Source: an uncultured Muribaculum sp. (lineage in GTDB: Bacteria > Bacteroidota > Bacteroidia > Bacteroidales > Muribaculaceae). Taken from it: a DNA stretch of 64,000 nucleotides. Numbering within the stretch: the first letter of the stretch is position 1; the number at the start of each line of letters is the position of its first letter. A program made the position numbers and the translations under genes. Shown piece by piece: positions 17,285 through 25,868 of this stretch. The notes under the pieces are model-generated. The model had not been told where the DNA came from. It made no database searches and saw nothing but the letters and a program-made list of their open reading frames with translations. Location: positions 1 to 64,000 of the forward strand of contig NZ_CAJTYX010000017.1 of NCBI RefSeq assembly GCF_910583865.1, read 5' to 3'.

Positions 17285-18499
17285 TCAGCGGGCGGGGGAG
17301 GGGGCGGTACGGGAGCTGCGGAGCCAGGTGAGTTTTTTCCAGAGGGCTTCGAGCGGGCCTTGGCGGTGGGTGGAGAGCCAGGCGCGGCTCCAGGCCACCT
17401 GCACGAGGATGATGCCGAGGCCGATGGCTGCCGAGAGGGTAGGGCCACAGTAGCGGAAGAGGCCGAGGCCGAAATTGTAGAAGAGCACCACGCCGATTAT
17501 CGACTGGGTGATGTAGTTGGTGAGCGACATGCGTCCGTAGCGTATCGACAGGCGCTGGAACCGGTATCCATGGTCGCCCGCGCGGAACCAGCAGAGCACG
17601 AACAGCGCCACGAGCGAAGCCATCAGTGCGAAGTTGCCCGGCAGCCCGAGGGCTATGCCGAAATGGCTTTGCCATGTTACGTTGTCGAGTCCGGGCGCGA
17701 TGGTGTCTTTAAGCACCTGCAGCACCACTACAGCAGGGAGCGCGCATGCGAGCACCCTGCGCCAGAACCGCCTGGAGGCATGGCTGCGTATGAACATCTC
17801 CTTCCGCCCGAGCCACATGCCGAGGAGGAACAGCGCCGGTGTCTGGCATATGCGTCCTGCCTCCACCTGCCAGAAGTTGCTGTAAAGCTGCCCGTTGCCG
17901 ATATTGTCGGCGAGGGTCTGCCAGAGGTTCCCGTCGCGGCACACGGCCTCGGCCTGCGCGGCAAACTGTATGAACCGCGAGTTGGTGTCGACATATCCGG
18001 GGTCGATCAGCGTCGTAGCCATGTGTATCCAGTCGACGGGCTGTAGCAACAGCACCGACGCCACGATGAGGATAGTGCGGTCGCTCCACGACGAGGCGGG
18101 TATGAGGATCAGCCCGCAGACGGCGTAGAAAAGCAGTATGTCGCCGTTATAGAACAGCGCGTGGAGCTGTGCGAATCCCGCCAGCAGCAGCAACCGCCAT
18201 GCGAACCGCAGCCTGAAATCCTCGCCGCGCCTGCGGGCGTTGCGCAATTGGATGTAGAAGCTGAAGCCGAAGAGAAGCGAGAACGTGGCGTAGGCCTTCC
18301 CGGCGAGCAGGAACCATATGAACGAGGTGAAATAGCCGTCGAAGTCGGTGAGCCATTGCGGCTGCCACGTTGGGGTGAAGAACAGGTTGTAGTGCTCCAT
18401 GCTGTGGAGCAGCACGATCGCCATGAGGGCGAATCCGCGGAGCGCGTCGACCACTTCGAGGCGCGCTGTCCCTGCGGAGGGGGCAAGAGTCTTGTCCAT
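17285..18499 (-). CDS. DUF418 family polytopic membrane protein
   Basis: A 404-aa integral membrane protein with about ten hydrophobic segments. The opening RLEVVDALRGFALMAIVLLHSMEHYN matches the acyltransferase-like/YeiB (DUF418) pattern, and the C-terminal half carries the RMSLTNYITQSIIGVVLFY signature typical of DUF418. Relatives are thought to act in transport or acylation of surface material, but no activity is proven. It starts 47 bp after the end of the glycosyltransferase gene on the same strand, so the two may share a transcript. Confidence 0.8.
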   Translation of the reverse strand: MDKTLAPSAGTARLEVVDALRGFALMAIVLLHSMEHYNLFFTPTWQPQWLTDFDGYFTSFIWFLLAGKAYATFSLLFGFSFYIQLRNARRRGEDFRLRFAWRLLLLAGFAQLHALFYNGDILLFYAVCGLILIPASSWSDRTILIVASVLLLQPVDWIHMATTLIDPGYVDTNSRFIQFAAQAEAVCRDGNLWQTLADNIGNGQLYSNFWQVEAGRICQTPALFLLGMWLGRKEMFIRSHASRRFWRRVLACALPAVVVLQVLKDTIAPGLDNVTWQSHFGIALGLPGNFALMASLVALFVLCWFRAGDHGYRFQRLSIRYGRMSLTNYITQSIIGVVLFYNFGLGLFRYCGPTLSAAIGLGIILVQVAWSRAWLSTHRQGPLEALWKKLTWLRSSRTAPSPAR

Positions 18500-18546
18500 T
18501 GATTGGTGTTAGGTGGTATGGGGGAGTGAGGCGGAGAGAATGTCGT

Positions 18547-19500
18547 TTAGAGGATGCGGTCGCGGATAGCGTAGCGCGGGCGGTGCTTGACCTCGGTGTA
18601 GATTTTGCCTACATATTCACCCACTATGCCGATGGCCATCAAGGTGAGGGAGCCGAGGAACCATATTGAAATGATGAGCGACGTCCAGCCGGAGATGGTG
18701 CGGTGTGAGAAATAGCTTGCGAACACCCATATGGCCACGGCTATGTCGATCAGCAGCAGAATCAGGCCGACAATGAAGATGATGCGTATTGGCTTGGAGG
18801 AGAATGAAGTGATGCCGTCTATGGAGAAACTCAGCATCTTGCCGAGGGGGTATTTCGACTCACCGGCCACGCGCTCGTGGCGCTCATAGGTCACGATAGC
18901 CGTGTCAAGGCCGATCTGCGGGATGATGCCGCGCAGGAAGAGGTTGCTCTCGCCGTACTCCGACAGCAGGTCGAGGGCGCGGGCGCTGAGCAGGCGGTAG
19001 TCGGCATGGTCGTAGACGGTGTCGAGGCCCATGTGGTGTTGTAGCGAGTAGAACGCATGCGCGGTGGTGCGCTTGAACCAGGTGTCGGTGGCGCGGCTCG
19101 ACCGCACGCCGTAGACTATCTCTTTGCCACGGCGGAACTCCTCCACCATGCGGATGATGGCTTCGGGGTCGTCCTGGAGGTCGGCGTCGATCGATATGGC
19201 GGCGTCGCACATGTCGCGCACGGCCATCAGTCCGGCCATCAGTGCATACTGGTGTCCACGGTTGTGTGCGAGCGATATACCTTTTATGCGCGGGTCCTCG
19301 GCGTGCAGGCGCTCGATTGTCTGCCACGTGCGGTCGCGGCTGCCGTCGTTGCTGCACATCACGAAGCTGTCGAGGGCCACGAGCCCATCGGCGCTCATGC
19401 GGTCGAGCAGCTGGAGTATGCGCGGTGCTGTGATGGGTAGGGCCTCCTCCTCGTTGTAGCAGGGGATTACGATTGCAATGCGTGGCAGTGTGGTCGACAT
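18547..19500 (-). CDS. GT2 glycosyltransferase with two C-terminal membrane helices
   Basis: A 317-aa membrane-associated glycosyltransferase. The GT-A domain begins IAIVIPCYNEEEALP and contains the metal/nucleotide-sugar site SIDADLQDDPE. Two hydrophobic helices (about residues 230-255 and 265-290) follow, as in the GtrB/polyprenyl-phosphate sugar synthases that load glucose or a related sugar on undecaprenyl phosphate. The exact sugar cannot be read. It is followed by the DUF418 gene and preceded by the 9-nt repeat array at 19584-19682. Confidence 0.85.
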   Translation of the reverse strand: MSTTLPRIAIVIPCYNEEEALPITAPRILQLLDRMSADGLVALDSFVMCSNDGSRDRTWQTIERLHAEDPRIKGISLAHNRGHQYALMAGLMAVRDMCDAAISIDADLQDDPEAIIRMVEEFRRGKEIVYGVRSSRATDTWFKRTTAHAFYSLQHHMGLDTVYDHADYRLLSARALDLLSEYGESNLFLRGIIPQIGLDTAIVTYERHERVAGESKYPLGKMLSFSIDGITSFSSKPIRIIFIVGLILLLIDIAVAIWVFASYFSHRTISGWTSLIISIWFLGSLTLMAIGIVGEYVGKIYTEVKHRPRYAIRDRIL

Positions 19501-19583
19501 GGCATAAAGGGATTTATGGGGGGAGAGACGTGTGATTGTTGAAAACGTGGCTGTGTGCCGAAATTGTCCTACGGACCATATAG

Positions 19584-19682
19584 GTCTTATTGGCCATATT
19601 AGTCTTATTGGCCATATTAGTCCTATTGGTCATATATGTCAGACGGGTCCGACCGGTCTGACCTGTCGGACTCGTCTGATAC
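19584..19682. repeat. 9-nt-period tandem repeat, eleven units
   Basis: Eleven contiguous 9-nt units, nearly all beginning GTC or GCC (GTCTTATTG and GCCATATTA twice alternating, then GTCCTATTG, GTCATATAT, GTCAGACGG, GTCCGACCG, GTCTGACCT, GTCGGACTC, GTCTGATAC). The left half is AT-rich and the right half GC-rich, as if two unit types were fused. The segment 19638-19662 matches the reverse complement of 13146-13170 with one mismatch. It ends 6 bp from the proS stop codon. Confidence 0.85.
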
Positions 19683-19688
19683 AATCTC

Positions 19689-21170
19689 TTAGTAGTTGCG
19701 GGCAAAGATCACGCGGCGCGCCGAAGGCTTCCCGGTGTAGACGCAGGTGCCCGGTGTGGTGTCGCCGTCGAAAGGTATGCAGCGTATGGTGGCCTTGGTC
19801 TCCTCCTTGATCTTCTCCTCGGTCTCGGTGGTGCCGTCCCAGTGGGCCAGCAGGAAGCCGCCCTTCTCGATCTCCTCCTTGAACTGCTCCCAGGTGTCGA
19901 CCGGGCGCGTCATGCTCTCGCGGAGCTTCAGGGCCTTGTCGTAGATGTTCTGCTGTATCTCCTCAAGCAGCTTGGCCACATATTCGGCGATACCTTCGAG
20001 CGGGGTTGAATGCTTCTCCAGGGTGTCGCGGCGCATCACCTCCACGGTGCCCTCCTCGATGTCGCGCGCGCCTACGGCCAGACGCACGGGCACACCCTTC
20101 AGCTCGTAGTCGGCAAACTTGAAGCCCGGGCGGCGGTTCTCGGCGTCGTCATACTTGACGCTGATGCCCATTTCGCGCAGGCGGTTGATGATCGGGTCGA
20201 CGTGGGCCGAGATTTCGGCGAGCTGGTCGGAATTCTTGTAGATGGGGACGATCACCACCTGGATGGGTGCGATGTGGGGCGGGAGCACCAGGCCGTTGTC
20301 GTCGGAGTGGGTCATGATTAGCGCTCCCATCAGGCGTGTCGACACGCCCCACGAGGTGGCCCACACGTATTCGGGCTGGTTCTCCTTGTTGACGAAGGTC
20401 ACGTCGAATGCCTTGGCGAAGTTCTGCCCCAGGAAGTGCGACGTGCCAGACTGCAGGGCCTTGCCGTCCTGCATCATGGCCTCGATGGTGTAGGTGTCGA
20501 TGGCGCCGGCGAAGCGCTCGTTGGCGCTCTTCACACCCTTCACCACCGGCACGGCCAGGTATTTCTCGGCGAAGTCGGCATAGACGTCGAGCATCTGTAC
20601 GGCGCGGGCCTCGGCCTCCTCGGCGGTGGCGTGGGCGGTGTGCCCCTCCTGCCAGAGGAATTCGGCGGTGCGCAGGAACATGCGGGTGCGCATCTCCCAG
20701 CGGAGCACGTTGCACCACTGGTTGCACAGTATGGGCAGGTCGCGGTAGGAGTTGATCCAGTTGCGGTAGGTGTTCCAGATGATGGTCTCCGAGGTGGGGC
20801 GTATGATAAGCTCCTCGTCGAGGCGCGCTTCGGGGTCGACCACCACGCCCGAGCCGTCGGGGGCGTTCATGAGGCGGTGGTGGGTGACTACGGCGCACTC
20901 CTTGGCGAAGCCCTCGACATGCTCGGCCTCACGCGACAGGAACGACTTGGGTATCAGCAGTGGGAAATAGGCGTTGCTCACCCCCGTGGCCTTGAACATG
21001 TCGTCGAGATAGCGCTGCATCTTCTCCCAGATGGCGTAGCCGTAAGGCTTGATCACCATGCAGCCGCGCACTGCGCTCTGCTCGGCCAGGTCGGCCTTCA
21101 CAACCAGTTCGTTGTACCACTTCGAGTAGTCCTCACTGCGCTTGGTGAGGTTCTTCAGTTCTTTTGCCAT
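19689..21170 (-). CDS. proS: prolyl-tRNA synthetase
   Basis: A 493-aa class II aminoacyl-tRNA synthetase that charges tRNA-Pro. Class II motifs are visible (for example IIRPTSETIIW, and TRMFLRTAEFLWQEGHTAH with motif 2) together with GTSHFLGQNFAKAF. The length and the absence of the inserted editing domain fit the archaeal/eukaryote-like ProRS form common in Bacteroidetes. The C-terminal extension ends in the typical FARNY. It has its own -7 element at 21218-21225. Confidence 0.95.
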   Translation of the reverse strand: MAKELKNLTKRSEDYSKWYNELVVKADLAEQSAVRGCMVIKPYGYAIWEKMQRYLDDMFKATGVSNAYFPLLIPKSFLSREAEHVEGFAKECAVVTHHRLMNAPDGSGVVVDPEARLDEELIIRPTSETIIWNTYRNWINSYRDLPILCNQWCNVLRWEMRTRMFLRTAEFLWQEGHTAHATAEEAEARAVQMLDVYADFAEKYLAVPVVKGVKSANERFAGAIDTYTIEAMMQDGKALQSGTSHFLGQNFAKAFDVTFVNKENQPEYVWATSWGVSTRLMGALIMTHSDDNGLVLPPHIAPIQVVIVPIYKNSDQLAEISAHVDPIINRLREMGISVKYDDAENRRPGFKFADYELKGVPVRLAVGARDIEEGTVEVMRRDTLEKHSTPLEGIAEYVAKLLEEIQQNIYDKALKLRESMTRPVDTWEQFKEEIEKGGFLLAHWDGTTETEEKIKEETKATIRCIPFDGDTTPGTCVYTGKPSARRVIFARNY

Positions 21171-21217
21171 TGCAGGTATATGTTTTTTATTTTATTTCCG
21201 TGATAGGTTTACGGCTG

Positions 21218-21225
21218 CAAATTTA
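21218..21225 (-). promoter_or_regulatory. -7 element for proS
   Basis: TAAATTTG on the minus strand, 48 bp before the proS start codon. Confidence 0.5.
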
Positions 21226-21358
21226 GGAAAAAATTCCCACTGAGTACATATATATTTTAGACAGATACGACGATGGCGACCTTCACAGACCGCCATCGAC
21301 ATGTAGTAGTTATTATTCATCGTTAATCAGTGTCATGCTGACACAGGATTAATCCCTG

Positions 21359-21392
21359 CAAAGGTATTAAAAAGACGTAAATTCGGGGGGGG
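21359..21392 (-). promoter_or_regulatory. second upstream promoter with an 8-C tract
   Basis: On the minus strand TACCTTTG (21359-21366) is preceded, at the position of the -33 element, by eight C (21385-21392). Flanking sequence is nearly identical to the susC promoter at 30745-30781. The downstream 130 bp, up to the proximal proS promoter, contain hairpins (CGATGGCG/CGCCATCG at about 21270-21298, GTGTC/GACAC) but no gene, so this may give a long proS leader or a short RNA. Confidence 0.5.
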
Positions 21393-21469
21393 TAATTGTT
21401 AAACTTGGTTAAGTGATCGCGCCTCCACGTGTTAAATATTCATGAGGCCGATTGTCTCCGGCTCTCGCT

Positions 21470-22243
21470 TCACGGGAGGAAAGAGTCCCGGCGTTGCGGC
21501 ATTACGGTGACTGTCAGCGGTTGCAGCGGATAGCCGTTGGCCTCTGGAGTGACGGTGACCGACACTGTCTCGGCTATGGGAGTTATCACCTTGACGCTGA
21601 TGGGCACAGACCCCTCCTCGCCCGGTTTCAGCAGGTAGCGGTCGGGCACGGTGAGCGCGAATGGGAGTGTGCCGGGCGACTCCGCATCCACCTTGAAGGC
21701 TATGTTGAGCGTGTTGTCGGAACTGTTGCCGAATTTAAGCGTGTGGGTCTTTGACCCGCCTTGTGGCACGCCGCCGAAGTTCAGCACCTTGTAGTTCATG
21801 TACAGACCCCGCCCATAGTCGTAGGGGTAAAGCTCTGGTATGGGGTGCTTGCCGGGAATCACGTCGCCCTTCACCCATATGCGGTTGTATTTCTTCCCGT
21901 TGGAGATCACGACCACCTCTTTGCTGAAATGCCCGGGGCGGAAGTCGGGGTCGAAGGTCACATCGACATGCCCCGTCTTGCCGGGATAGACCGGCCGGGT
22001 CGACACCTTGGCCTGCACGCAACTGCATCCGGCGCGGGCGTTGGTGAGCAGCACGGTGTCGCGTCCTGTGTTGGTGAACGTGAAGCGGTGTGTGACCTTT
22101 CCGCCGGTCTCGGCAATCTCGCCGAAGTCGTGTATTTTCTCGGCGAATGTCACCGAGCCGTTCACCGTCTGTCCGATGGCCGTCGAGGCGGTGACCGCAA
22201 AGATGGCCGTTGGGAGCAGCAGTAGCTTATAGATATGATTCAT
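21470..22243 (-). CDS. DUF1573 domain secreted protein
   Basis: A 257-aa exported protein. ATG 22243 directly precedes a signal peptide (MNHIYKLLLLPTAIFAVTAS); the longer open frame to 22306 is not needed. The domain starts EKIHDFGEIAETGGKVTHRFTFTNTG and includes the GCSCVQAKVSTRPVYPG region characteristic of DUF1573, an Ig-like periplasmic module widespread in Bacteroidetes. The second half is another beta-sandwich. The function is unknown. The gene stands alone, with a -7 element at 22304-22311. Confidence 0.8.
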   Translation of the reverse strand: MNHIYKLLLLPTAIFAVTASTAIGQTVNGSVTFAEKIHDFGEIAETGGKVTHRFTFTNTGRDTVLLTNARAGCSCVQAKVSTRPVYPGKTGHVDVTFDPDFRPGHFSKEVVVISNGKKYNRIWVKGDVIPGKHPIPELYPYDYGRGLYMNYKVLNFGGVPQGGSKTHTLKFGNSSDNTLNIAFKVDAESPGTLPFALTVPDRYLLKPGEEGSVPISVKVITPIAETVSVTVTPEANGYPLQPLTVTVMPQRRDSFLP

Positions 22244-22303
22244 GATTGTGTAAGTTTTTGCGTTAATCAGGTCGGTTTGCGCGGCTTCATGCCCCGCCGG
22301 TTG

Positions 22304-22311
22304 CAAAGTTA
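22304..22311 (-). promoter_or_regulatory. -7 element for the DUF1573 gene
   Basis: TAACTTTG on the minus strand, 61 bp before the start codon. The rest of the gap up to 22540 shows no gene. Confidence 0.5.
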
Positions 22312-22540
22312 GCTAATTCCCCGTGTCTCTTGCTCCGGCATGTATCATATTAACATGTATTATATATGTGTGAAAGTCAAGGGGGCAACGTCGGTGATTT
22401 CCGACACTGCCCCCCTTCCTTAGAAATAGTAGCTATTGTTTGTGTTTAACCAATGGTTCGTTGATGTTGTCGTGATGGATGGGTCGGCTGCCATCGATAG
22501 GAGAGCCGGAGTCTACGCATCACGGTGCTCAATGGATTGA

Positions 22541-23569
22541 TTACTTGTAGAGTATGAGGTCGGACAATGCAGTCCCTTCGCCGGTACCCCCGTAGAAAGA
22601 GTGTGTGGTGACGCGGATATAACGCACTTTCGTAGAAGCCCAGAAGGCGAAATATCGGTCGATGCCGTTTTCGCTCCATGACAATGTGCCTTGATCCGTA
22701 TATTCGATGCCGTCAAGACTCGTTTCAAGGGTAGCATCTTTTATTGTATAATAGATGTAGTAGTATCTAAGCTGCAAGCCCTTGATGTCGTACTCTTTTC
22801 CAAGGTCGAAGGTGTTTATTACCTCCTCGTTCACCTTGTCGGCATGGTTTGCCACGAAGTAGGCGTTTGACCATTGGTTGTTGTCCAGAAGTTTTGCCAT
22901 GTCAAGGCTGCCTTCCTTGCCGGCTGCCGGGGCTTTCCAGGTACCGGTCCATCCATCGGTGTCGGTGATGGCCTCACCGTCGATAGATGTGGCGGCGGGA
23001 TTGAGCATGCCGGTCTTTACCTCGGTAAGCACTCCTATGTAGGCGGCGCCCACCATCGACTGGCTCGGCTGTGCGCCTGATGCGGCGACTATGCGGATAG
23101 GCACGAGATAAGCCTTATCGGTGAGGACCGACCAGTTGGCGTTGGTCAAATCTACATGGACCTTTGCCTTCTCTGACGAACGGTTTTTGCCGGCTGGGAT
23201 TGTCAGGGTGCTGGATTCGAGTGTTACCTTGATGCCGGAGTTGGCGGGTAGGGTGGAGTAGCCCTCCACCGCCATGTCGGGAGCTGCTTCGAGTGTCACC
23301 TGCATGTCGGAGGGAGCGTTCTTGGTGCACATCACGTCAATCTCGATATCACCCGGCTCGGAGGCTACGATCGGTCCTACAGGTGTGTGGTAGATAGTGT
23401 ACACGAAAGAATTCTTGGGCATCCCTTCCGGGAAGTCTCCCGCAATATTGACATAGACGAGATTGTTGGGGTTGCCATAGACATCGTAGGTGTCATCGTC
23501 GTTGCAGGAGGTCATCGCCATGGCTCCGAGAGCAATAGCGAGTATTCCTGTCAGATATTTCGTTTTCAT
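22541..23569 (-). CDS. DUF1735 lipoprotein with C-terminal discoidin-like domain
   Basis: A 342-aa surface lipoprotein, last gene of the susC operon. The start at 23569 gives a clear lipoprotein signal with Cys22 (AMTSCNDDD), which in Bacteroidetes often leads to surface display. Residues about 35-190 match the DUF1735 layout (NLVYVNIAGD, then MQVTLEAAPD and YLVPIRIVAASG). The C-terminal ~140 residues (DNNQWSNAYFV ... VRYIRVTTHSFYGG ... LSDLILYK) look like an F5/8 discoidin carbohydrate-binding fold. It is probably a surface glycan-binding protein of the locus. Confidence 0.8.
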   Translation of the reverse strand: MKTKYLTGILAIALGAMAMTSCNDDDTYDVYGNPNNLVYVNIAGDFPEGMPKNSFVYTIYHTPVGPIVASEPGDIEIDVMCTKNAPSDMQVTLEAAPDMAVEGYSTLPANSGIKVTLESSTLTIPAGKNRSSEKAKVHVDLTNANWSVLTDKAYLVPIRIVAASGAQPSQSMVGAAYIGVLTEVKTGMLNPAATSIDGEAITDTDGWTGTWKAPAAGKEGSLDMAKLLDNNQWSNAYFVANHADKVNEEVINTFDLGKEYDIKGLQLRYYYIYYTIKDATLETSLDGIEYTDQGTLSWSENGIDRYFAFWASTKVRYIRVTTHSFYGGTGEGTALSDLILYK

Positions 23570-23610
23570 GATTGTTGTTCGATGGTTGATGTTATTTATT
23601 CGGCACATTT

Positions 23611-24846
23611 TTATTCGGCGCATTTATTGTTGTCGTCGCTGGTCCAGCTTATGGCATTCTTGGCGTTTGGAGTAGCTTCGAGGTTGCCGTTCTCGTTGGT
23701 GTCACGAGAGGTGTTGGCCCAGTCCATGTCGTAGCCGTTGCCGGTGGCGTCATGGAAAACATGGCCGTCGCCCTCGTTCATCTTCCAGTAGGCGACGAGG
23801 CCGCTGGATTTGGCGTCTATGCCGCACATGCCGAGCTTGATCTCGCCGGGTGAGAGCGGACGGTTCCATACGCGCATCTCGCAGATGCGGCCGGAGAAGC
23901 GCTGGCTCGACGGATAGCCGCCGCCCCACGACATGCCAAGCTCGATACGCTGGAATTGTACGGGATCAGTGCCGCTATATGAGCCTTCTGCGTCCTTGTT
24001 GCCGTCGATATACATGATGAGGTTCGATCCGTCGAAGGTGAAGGTCAGGAGATACCAGCGCTCTGTGTCGAATGTGGAGGTCGACACGATGTTGCCGCCG
24101 GGGCATACCCACTGCAGGGTGCGTGCGGGCTTACCGTTCTCTGAAAAGCGGAGCATCGACGAGTTGGCTTCATTCTTGGAAGTGAACGAGCAGAGGCGTG
24201 TCGGATTTCCGTTGCCGTTCTGGTCGTAGTTCAGACCCCATACCTTCAGCTCGTAGGTGAAGCCGCCGCTCATGTCTACCATCTTGTCGTCGGGGAAGAT
24301 AAAGTTGGAATACATGCTCGGGTTGGATATGTCGAGTGCGTTGAAGTGGAGCACTCGGGCCACCTTGAGAAATGCCGTGCGCTGTGCGTCGAGGATAGCT
24401 ACGCCTCCGGCATCCACGATAGTCACAGGAATGAGATAGGTGCGTCCTTCCTCGAAGTTCTCGGTGCTTGTCATCTGCACCTGTAGCGCTTCGGAGAACG
24501 ACTTCCCTGCGGGTATCACGGCCTGCTCGTTGACGAGGCGTGCCGCACCGGCGGGGATGGGGAAATAGGACGTCTGGTTGGCGCGGTTGTACTCATCCAC
24601 TTTCGAGGGGTCGATGGCCACCTTTACGGTGATGTCGTGGTCGAGCGGGTTGACGAGGGATACCGACACGTTTTCCGACGCGGGGGTGTCCTCGACCACG
24701 AACTTCCTGATCGGATCGACTTCCGTGCCGGACATGTAGGCGAGGTTCTTGTCGTAGTCGAACTTGTCGCCGTCGGAGTTGCATGCGGTCATGGCGAAGG
24801 CCGCTGCCGCAAACATTATCGAACGATGAAATATTGTAGTTTTCAT
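23611..24846 (-). CDS. DUF1735 lipoprotein with LamG-like domain
   Basis: A 411-aa lipoprotein with Cys22 (MTACNSDGD). The DUF1735 part (about residues 30-165) contains VSVSLVNPLDHDITVKV and TYLIPVTIVDAGG. The C-terminal half (about 190-400) is a LamG/concanavalin-like lectin domain with WYLLTFTFDGSNLIMYIDGN and GRICEMRVWNRPLSPGEI. This combination is typical of glycan-binding proteins next to GH18 enzymes in Bacteroidetes. It lies 22 bp after the GH18-like gene and 41 bp before the last gene of the operon. Confidence 0.82.
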   Translation of the reverse strand: MKTTIFHRSIMFAAAAFAMTACNSDGDKFDYDKNLAYMSGTEVDPIRKFVVEDTPASENVSVSLVNPLDHDITVKVAIDPSKVDEYNRANQTSYFPIPAGAARLVNEQAVIPAGKSFSEALQVQMTSTENFEEGRTYLIPVTIVDAGGVAILDAQRTAFLKVARVLHFNALDISNPSMYSNFIFPDDKMVDMSGGFTYELKVWGLNYDQNGNGNPTRLCSFTSKNEANSSMLRFSENGKPARTLQWVCPGGNIVSTSTFDTERWYLLTFTFDGSNLIMYIDGNKDAEGSYSGTDPVQFQRIELGMSWGGGYPSSQRFSGRICEMRVWNRPLSPGEIKLGMCGIDAKSSGLVAYWKMNEGDGHVFHDATGNGYDMDWANTSRDTNENGNLEATPNAKNAISWTSDDNNKCAE

Positions 24847-24868
24847 TTTTTATTGACGAACTGATTGG

Positions 24869-25828
24869 TTAGTTGGGAACGGCTGGATTCATTATCTGGA
24901 TAGCCTGGCGGAATTCGTTGTAGGGGATACCTGAGTTGGAGTTGAAGTTGTCGTCGAGGTAGTACACGCCGCAACCTCCCTTGCGACGGCCGTCGCCCGG
25001 CTCCCACTTGGCGTACTCAAGGAGCATGCCGTTGTGTCCGCTCGGTCCGAAGCCCTTGCCGAACTGCTCGCAGAAGATCTGCTTCTCAATAGGGTAATTG
25101 GAAGATGGACGCAGGAAACCTGTCTGGTCGGAATAGGCCTGCTGCACGAAATAGTGGCAGTAAGGTTCGCATTCCGCCCCGGGCTGTGAGCCGAAGTAGT
25201 CCACGATGAGGAGCATGTCGGGGTTTGCTCCCTGCGGGCCCCAGTGTTCGCCGAGAATCTTCACAAGGCGGAAGATATTGTTGGAATTCCATCCTTCATA
25301 GTCGATGTCGACGCCATTGAGTCCGGCGTCGTTCACCTGCTTCATGATCCATTTTGCATATGCCTCCATGACCTCGTCGGAAACGTTTGCACTGCCACCC
25401 ATGTCATACTCCTGGCCGTCGACAGTGAACTTATGCCTGTAGTGGGACGCGTCGGCGTGCATCACGAAGCGTGTGCCGAGTTTCTCCTGGCAGTATTTCA
25501 TGTCGCGGTAGGCTACGGGGTGGGTGTCGGGCATCGGCACCGCCATCCACAGGTTCACGATGTCGATCGAGTCGGGCAGACCGATCAGGCGCTCGCCCAT
25601 GGAGGCGGGGTCCTTGTAGCCCACGGCGCCTTCCACGGGTGCCCATGCGGCATAGTATGCGAAGCTTACCTCATGGTCGGTCTTTTTGAAGTCGCGGATA
25701 TTCTGGAAGTAGGTTTCGTCGTAGGTGTAGGGCTTCTGCACGTCGATACGCTCCACATCGGTGTCGCATGATGTTAGGGCCACAAACCCTGCCATCAGCG
25801 TAGCGAGACCATATATTTTGATATTCAT
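24869..25828 (-). CDS. GH18-family lipoprotein (endo-beta-N-acetylglucosaminidase-like)
   Basis: A 319-aa surface lipoprotein (Cys21 in ALTSCDTD). The GH18 active-site strand is readable as NGVDIDYE at 171-178, with Asp174, Asp176 and the catalytic acid Glu178 present and only the outermost Asp of DxxDxDxE changed to Asn. This favours an active endoglycosidase that releases N-glycans, although some GH18-like proteins at this operon position serve as binding proteins. It sits between susD and two DUF1735 lipoproteins, an arrangement like N-glycan utilisation loci of Bacteroides (from memory, not searched). Confidence 0.8.
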   Translation of the reverse strand: MNIKIYGLATLMAGFVALTSCDTDVERIDVQKPYTYDETYFQNIRDFKKTDHEVSFAYYAAWAPVEGAVGYKDPASMGERLIGLPDSIDIVNLWMAVPMPDTHPVAYRDMKYCQEKLGTRFVMHADASHYRHKFTVDGQEYDMGGSANVSDEVMEAYAKWIMKQVNDAGLNGVDIDYEGWNSNNIFRLVKILGEHWGPQGANPDMLLIVDYFGSQPGAECEPYCHYFVQQAYSDQTGFLRPSSNYPIEKQIFCEQFGKGFGPSGHNGMLLEYAKWEPGDGRRKGGCGVYYLDDNFNSNSGIPYNEFRQAIQIMNPAVPN

Positions 25829-25868
25829 AACGGTTTGTTTTTTCTAATGTTTTTTACTGACTTAGGGA

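Noticed and set aside
19532..19810. Plus-strand frame with GHIS/LIGHIS-type repeats
   Set aside because: Produced by the 9-nt-period repeat array running into antisense proS.
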